Assembly: GCA_947454585.1 (NCBI GenBank)
Contig: CANGML010000036.1
Location: 1-10,335 of the forward strand
DNA from: Comamonadaceae bacterium
GTDB lineage: Bacteria; Pseudomonadota; Gammaproteobacteria; Burkholderiales; Burkholderiaceae_C
Direction of reading: 5' to 3'
DNA: 10,335 bases
Positions within the stretch are counted from its first letter, which is position 1, and the number at the start of each line of letters is the position of its first letter. The translations under genes were made by a program, and so were the position numbers. Below the pieces are notes generated by a model. That model was not told the origin of the DNA and made no database searches. It saw only the letters and a program-made list of their open reading frames with translations. Shown in pieces: positions 7,265-10,335 of the stretch.

Positions 7265-8239
7265 ATGAACCTTTATTCAATCATGTATAAATTTTTTGTA
7301 TGGGTATGTCTATGCGTGCAATTAATGGCATCGGCGCAGGCACAACCGTTTCCTTCACGCGCAATCACCTTGATCGTGCCATTTGCCGCAGGAGGTCCCG
7401 CGGATATTCACACACGTGCTGTGGTTGAAGAGGCGAGCAAGGCGTTGGGCCAATCTATCGTCGTTGAAAATAGACCCGGTGCCAGCGGAACAAACGGTGC
7501 TTTGGCATTGCTTCGTGCACCGGCTGATGGCTACACACTGGCATTGCTGACATCTACTCTTTACCGAGAGCCTCACTTGACCAAGGTCAAGTACGACCCG
7601 TTGAAGGATTTTGCGTATATTCTTTTGATGTCCGATTACACGCAGGGTGTTGCCGTGCGCGCTGATGCACCTTGGAAAACATGGCAAGAATTTGTTGCCG
7701 ACGCCGCCCTCAGGCCCAACAAAATCAATGTGGGTGTCAACGGCATCATTGGTGCGCCAAGGATTGTGATGGAAGAAGCCGCTGACGCGAGTGGTATTCA
7801 GCTCAACATGATTCCGTACAAGGGTGATTCCGAAATCGTTAACGCATTGTTGGGCGGACATTTAGATGCCGCGCCACTTTCAGGCATTACCTCCGCCTAC
7901 ATTGACGATGGGAAACTCCGTTATTTGGTCCTGCTGACAGAAAATCGCGTCAAGCGATACCCATCGGTCCCGACCTTGAAAGAAGGCGGCATCGATGTCT
8001 GGCTGAGCTCACCTTATGGTGTTGGTGCGCCAAGCGGCACGGACGCCACCCGCTTAAAAATTCTTCATGATGCATTCAAACGCGGACTTGAGTCACCAGC
8101 CAGTCAGCGCGCCATGCAGCAACTCAATCAGTTGATGTATTACAGAAACCAAGATGACTACCGTAGCTATGTGGTTCAAACGTTTGCGCAAGAAAAAGTC
8201 CGTGTGGAGCGGCTGCGTAAAAAAGGTATCTTGGATTAG
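7265..8239 (+). CDS. Bug/TctC-family periplasmic substrate-binding protein (second copy)
   Basis: A 324-residue exported protein of the same family as the first operon gene but clearly diverged. The signal peptide has a hydrophobic core with two cysteines (Val-Cys-Leu-Cys-Val, residues 14-18) and likely cleavage Ala-Gln-Ala|Gln at 26/27. The mature start Phe-Pro-Ser-Arg-Ala-Ile-Thr-Leu-Ile-Val-Pro-Phe-Ala-Ala-Gly-Gly-Pro-Ala-Asp is canonical. Val-Glu-Asn-Arg-Pro-Gly-Ala-Ser, Pro-Ala-Asp-Gly-Tyr-Thr-Leu and Ile-Pro-Tyr-Lys-Gly follow. Neither the ATG at 7265 nor the in-frame ATG at 7283 has a good ribosome site; 7265 lies 11 bases after the preceding stop and is preferred for coupling. It is the last gene of the operon; the tRNA-derived repeat and its terminator begin 18 bases after its stop. 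The ligand is unknown. Confidence 0.92.
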   Translation: MNLYSIMYKFFVWVCLCVQLMASAQAQPFPSRAITLIVPFAAGGPADIHTRAVVEEASKALGQSIVVENRPGASGTNGALALLRAPADGYTLALLTSTLYREPHLTKVKYDPLKDFAYILLMSDYTQGVAVRADAPWKTWQEFVADAALRPNKINVGVNGIIGAPRIVMEEAADASGIQLNMIPYKGDSEIVNALLGGHLDAAPLSGITSAYIDDGKLRYLVLLTENRVKRYPSVPTLKEGGIDVWLSSPYGVGAPSGTDATRLKILHDAFKRGLESPASQRAMQQLNQLMYYRNQDDYRSYVVQTFAQEKVRVERLRKKGILD

Positions 8240-8257
8240 TTATTTGAGAACCGTTGA

Positions 8258-8352
8258 TCGCAAGTTAGAAACTTGCATCGCCCACTATTTTTGCCACGAT
8301 CAATCAAGCACTCAGAAGAAATTCTGAGTGCTTTTTTGTTGCCCAAGTCGTA
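8258..8352 (+). repeat. Right direct repeat (attR-like): truncated, mutated tRNA-Val 3' end
   Basis: This is the second copy of the 3652-3748 piece, in the same orientation. It has the T arm, acceptor 3' strand and terminator but none of the 5' two thirds of the tRNA. The T loop reads TTAGAAA instead of TTCGAAA, losing the invariant C56, and the CCA end reads CTA, so it cannot yield a functional tRNA. The position equivalent to the IclR-type stop codon has changed. It is the expected displaced target end after insertion of a mobile element at the tRNA, or a remnant of a former tandem tRNA duplicate. Confidence 0.85.
8306..8337 (+). terminator. Rho-independent terminator in the right repeat
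   Basis: AAGCACTCAGAA (8306-8317) and TTCTGAGTGCTT (8322-8333) form a perfect 12-bp stem with a GAAA tetraloop, followed by six T (8332-8337). It lies 66 bases downstream of the second binding-protein stop and should end the four-gene operon. It derives from the tRNA terminator and is better paired than the copy behind the intact tRNA. Confidence 0.88.
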
Positions 8353-8570
8353 CAGACGTCACTAAATTAAGAGTTGTGACGATTTCAGCGTTTTATTGCG
8401 AAATGTGGCGTAAACGATACGACTTATCAGGAAATCTCAGGAATCAAGAAATCCATTAACTAAATTACAGGCTCACAAGCGGTAAATAGGAAAGCAAGGC
8501 TCATCAACAACCTTGAGTTCACTTGAATGCCCATGAATTTCTGTCAGTCAACTTTGTTAAGGAATCAAAA
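8353..8570. other. Intergenic region upstream of the lipoprotein gene
   Basis: With the repeat before it, this completes a gene-free gap of about 330 bases (8240-8570). I see no coding frame of interest. It holds two copies of TCAGGAA ten bases apart (8427-8433 and 8437-8443), and CAAGG/CCTTG arms near 8495-8515. A weak promoter-like pair is also present (TTGCGA 8396-8401 and TACGAC 8418-8423, 16-bp spacer). A promoter for the lipoprotein gene is expected here because the strong terminator lies just upstream, but none of these candidates is convincing. Confidence 0.3.
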
Positions 8571-9248
8571 ATGTTATCAAAAGTAAATGGTGCTATTTTG
8601 GCCGCAACCTCTTTCGTATTGGTCGGCTGCGGAACCACCGATGCGCAAAAGGCGGAAATTGAACGGAAAAACTCATTAACTGCTGCCATCGTTCGTGCCA
8701 TACCCGATTCAGGCTCATACCAACGTTCGCAAGCAGCCAAGGAGGCAGAGCGCCGCGACAAAGTCGTCAGAAATATCAAGAATGTGCCTCAATGGTTCCT
8801 AACAGATGAGACCAATGACGAGACAGTGATTGTGACCGCGACAGAGAATTCTCCAGACATGCAGTTATCTATCGATATGGCGATGCTGTCGGCAAAACGT
8901 TTGTTGGCCAATTCTCTTGGCGAAAAAATATCTGCTCGCATGGCTGAATTTGGCGGCCAGACATCTGGAACGGCAGAAGATGTGGTGATGAATAAAGAAG
9001 TTGAGCGTGTGACGAAAACCACCATTGCTGAGGTGTTGTTGAAAGGGTATCAACGCGACCGCATTGAGGTAGTGGCCAATGGACCTGAATTCCAAACCTT
9101 TGTTCGTTTACGTTATCCCACTGCAGAGTTGCAAAAATCTCTGGCGGCAGAGATCAGCAAGAGCAATTTGATGGCCGCTAAAGTGCGCAGAACAAAAGCG
9201 TTTGAAGAATTAGAAAAAGAAATTGAAGTGGCGCGTAATACAAAGTAA
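8571..9248 (+). CDS. LPP20-like outer-membrane lipoprotein
   Basis: A 225-residue protein with a type II (lipoprotein) signal peptide ending in the lipobox Leu-Val-Gly-Cys, with lipidated C20 followed by Gly, which does not give inner-membrane retention; outer-membrane placement is inferred. The mature part begins with a charged, probably helical stretch (20-70). It continues with Val-Pro-Gln-Trp-Phe (72-76) and a Val-Thr-Ala-Thr-Glu strand, then a helix rich in Ala and Leu (Ala-Lys-Arg-Leu-Leu-Ala-Asn-Ser-Leu), resembling the LPP20 lipoprotein family. The tail (about 180-225) is charged and helical. AAGGA at 8559-8563 decides the ATG at 8571; an in-frame upstream ATG at about 8523 would bury the lipobox. 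It is the first of three collinear envelope-type genes. The LPP20 assignment is from pattern memory only, and the biochemical role is unknown. Confidence 0.8.
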   Translation: MLSKVNGAILAATSFVLVGCGTTDAQKAEIERKNSLTAAIVRAIPDSGSYQRSQAAKEAERRDKVVRNIKNVPQWFLTDETNDETVIVTATENSPDMQLSIDMAMLSAKRLLANSLGEKISARMAEFGGQTSGTAEDVVMNKEVERVTKTTIAEVLLKGYQRDRIEVVANGPEFQTFVRLRYPTAELQKSLAAEISKSNLMAAKVRRTKAFEELEKEIEVARNTK

Positions 9249-9293
9249 AGCTTATTTGTATTGCTTACTCAATTTAAAAATTCAGGTGTGACT

Positions 9294-10067
9294 ATGAAAG
9301 TTGAATGGATAGCAACGTCTTTGGGCGCACTGGTAGGGATTGTCTTAATGGCCCTATCAGTGCAGTCCACGCGCGAACTGTCGGCAACAGTCGAAACCAT
9401 CAAAAATCGAATTCAGGCACAAGAAGATCAGAATGCCTCTAACAAATCACTGATGAATTCAGTGGCAGGCGAACTCATCAGAATCAAAGAGACACAGGCA
9501 TCTGTTTCTCCTCAGAATCTTCAAGATCAAGTGCAAGAAATAATTCGACAGGATCGCGAGAAGCAAACTGCCTTACTTCAAGAAAAAGCCCGCCTGCGCG
9601 GATTAGAAGAGAAATATAAGCTTGAGAAAATCAGGATTCACAAGATTCAAACGCAGATCGACCTGGCGAAGCAGCAACTCGATTTGTCTGATAAAAATTT
9701 AGAGGTTGAAATCTTGACAGCCGTGGTGGAAAGTAGTGTGCAGAAAAAAATTGACAATTTTTCGCAAATATCTGCCATGGCAAATTCGAAAGCTCTGAGT
9801 GAAATCTCCAAAGCATCCTTAAAAGGTGCAGACCGATTCGGTGAGGTTCCGTACCGTGACGCTGCTGGGGAGATGTCGCCGGCGCAAGAGGCCTCCAAAG
9901 ACGTGAGTTCAGTATCCCAGGCACTCCTCGCAAAAAAATCTGCGTTGGTAGCGGAGCGAAAAAAGTTATTGGTTCAACAACGCGCTTTGGATGAAGACAA
10001 GCGCAAACTGGCGAACAACTTAGCTGTATTGACGCAAAAAATCCAAGCCAATGCAGCGACCAATTGA
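9294..10067 (+). CDS. Membrane-anchored coiled-coil protein, function unknown
   Basis: A 257-residue protein with one N-terminal membrane segment (about residues 5-23) followed by long, charged, heptad-like helical stretches (about 24-66, 76-155 and 205-250). The N-terminus has few positive charges before the membrane segment and many after it, so topology is uncertain. No enzymatic motif is visible. A short non-helical patch rich in Gly and Pro (about 178-200) separates the last two coils. The ATG at 9294 is preferred, with AGGTG just upstream; an in-frame TTG at 9261 would add 11 residues. It lies 45 bases after the lipoprotein gene and before an exported MORN protein, which suggests a shared envelope role. 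Codon and base use are AT-richer than in the isc genes. Confidence 0.75.
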   Translation: MKVEWIATSLGALVGIVLMALSVQSTRELSATVETIKNRIQAQEDQNASNKSLMNSVAGELIRIKETQASVSPQNLQDQVQEIIRQDREKQTALLQEKARLRGLEEKYKLEKIRIHKIQTQIDLAKQQLDLSDKNLEVEILTAVVESSVQKKIDNFSQISAMANSKALSEISKASLKGADRFGEVPYRDAAGEMSPAQEASKDVSSVSQALLAKKSALVAERKKLLVQQRALDEDKRKLANNLAVLTQKIQANAATN

Positions 10068-10090
10068 CGATGACCTGTAAAGATGAACCG

Positions 10091-10335
10091 ATGAAATTCT
10101 TCAAATCACGTCAAAATCTATTAGTCGGTCTGTTGCTGATGGCATGGAGCGGCTTGCTGTTTGCACAGACAACGTTGCCTACCTGCAAAGGAAAGGATGT
10201 TCGTCAATGGCATTCTTGCCGCGGCATCATTGATGAGGATGAATACTCGTACGCGGGCGATTTCATGATCGGTAAGTTTGAAGGCCGTGGCATCTTGGAA
10301 TTCACGGCAGACCGCTACCAAGGCGATCATTACCA
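10091..10335 (+). CDS. Exported MORN-repeat protein, 5' part only
   Basis: An open frame runs off the window end after 81 complete codons. The N-terminus is a signal peptide (Lys-rich start, hydrophobic core about 10-24, likely cleavage Leu-Phe-Ala|Gln at 25/26). The mature protein has a Cys32/Cys43 pair that may form a disulfide. It then has a MORN-type unit Tyr-Ala-Gly-Asp-Phe-Met-Ile-Gly-Lys-Phe-Glu-Gly-Arg-Gly from residue 54, with a second Tyr-Gln-Gly-Asp beginning at 76. MORN repeats form beta-hairpin rods that mediate binding to membranes or proteins. The ATG at 10091 is chosen because it gives a normal signal peptide; an in-frame ATG at 10070 lies three bases after the previous stop and would add seven residues including a cysteine. 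The total length and repeat number cannot be seen. Confidence 0.75.
   Translation, partial: MKFFKSRQNLLVGLLLMAWSGLLFAQTTLPTCKGKDVRQWHSCRGIIDEDEYSYAGDFMIGKFEGRGILEFTADRYQGDHY

Noticed and set aside
8258..8285. A second functional tRNA gene at the right repeat
   Set aside because: Only the T arm and acceptor 3' strand are present, with C56 and the CCA end mutated.
8427..8443. Tandem TCAGGAA pair as a CRISPR-like or iteron array
   Set aside because: Only two seven-base copies are present; too few and too short to be an array.

Overview
The window looks like a chromosomal segment of a betaproteobacterium of the order Burkholderiales, most likely Comamonadaceae-like. The reasons are the isc gene order running straight into a DNA polymerase III epsilon gene, the presence of two periplasmic Bug/TctC-type binding proteins (a family greatly expanded in that order), and the moderately high GC of the core genes. 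The genus cannot be fixed from the sequence alone.

Region 1 (1-3570) is core genome on the + strand: the 3' end of iscA, then hscB, hscA, fdx and dnaQ, spaced by a few bases or overlapping by one base. IscA, the HscB/HscA co-chaperone pair and the ferredoxin belong to the iron-sulfur cluster (ISC) assembly pathway. dnaQ (proofreading exonuclease) follows fdx after only two bases and so probably sits at the tail of the same transcript.

Region 2 (3566-3748) is a tRNA-Val gene (anticodon CAC, CCA encoded) with an extended -10 promoter candidate overlapping the dnaQ stop codon and a hairpin/T-run terminator behind it.

Region 3 (about 3749-8257) is an accessory islet of about 4.5 kb. It holds an IclR-family regulator on the - strand, divergent from a tight four-gene + strand operon: Bug/TctC binding protein, cupin protein, luciferase-like flavin monooxygenase, second Bug/TctC binding protein. 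The islet is bracketed by a direct repeat of about 97 bp. The left copy is the T-arm, acceptor 3' strand, CCA and terminator of the intact tRNA-Val gene. The right copy (8258-8352) is a truncated, mutated duplicate of the same piece. This is the pattern left by site-specific insertion into a tRNA 3' end, but no integrase gene is present. The cargo looks like a regulated uptake-plus-oxidation module for an unidentified small organic substrate.

Region 4 (8353-10335) starts with about 220 bp without a gene. It then has three collinear envelope-type genes that continue past the window edge: an LPP20-like outer-membrane lipoprotein, a membrane-anchored coiled-coil protein, and the start of an exported MORN-repeat protein. 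Their function is unknown. Base composition is clearly lower in GC here than in the isc genes (hand counts: 38/60 at 721-780, 25/60 at 4981-5040, 21/60 at 9601-9660).

I saw no CRISPR array, insertion sequence, transposase, integrase or toxin-antitoxin pair.
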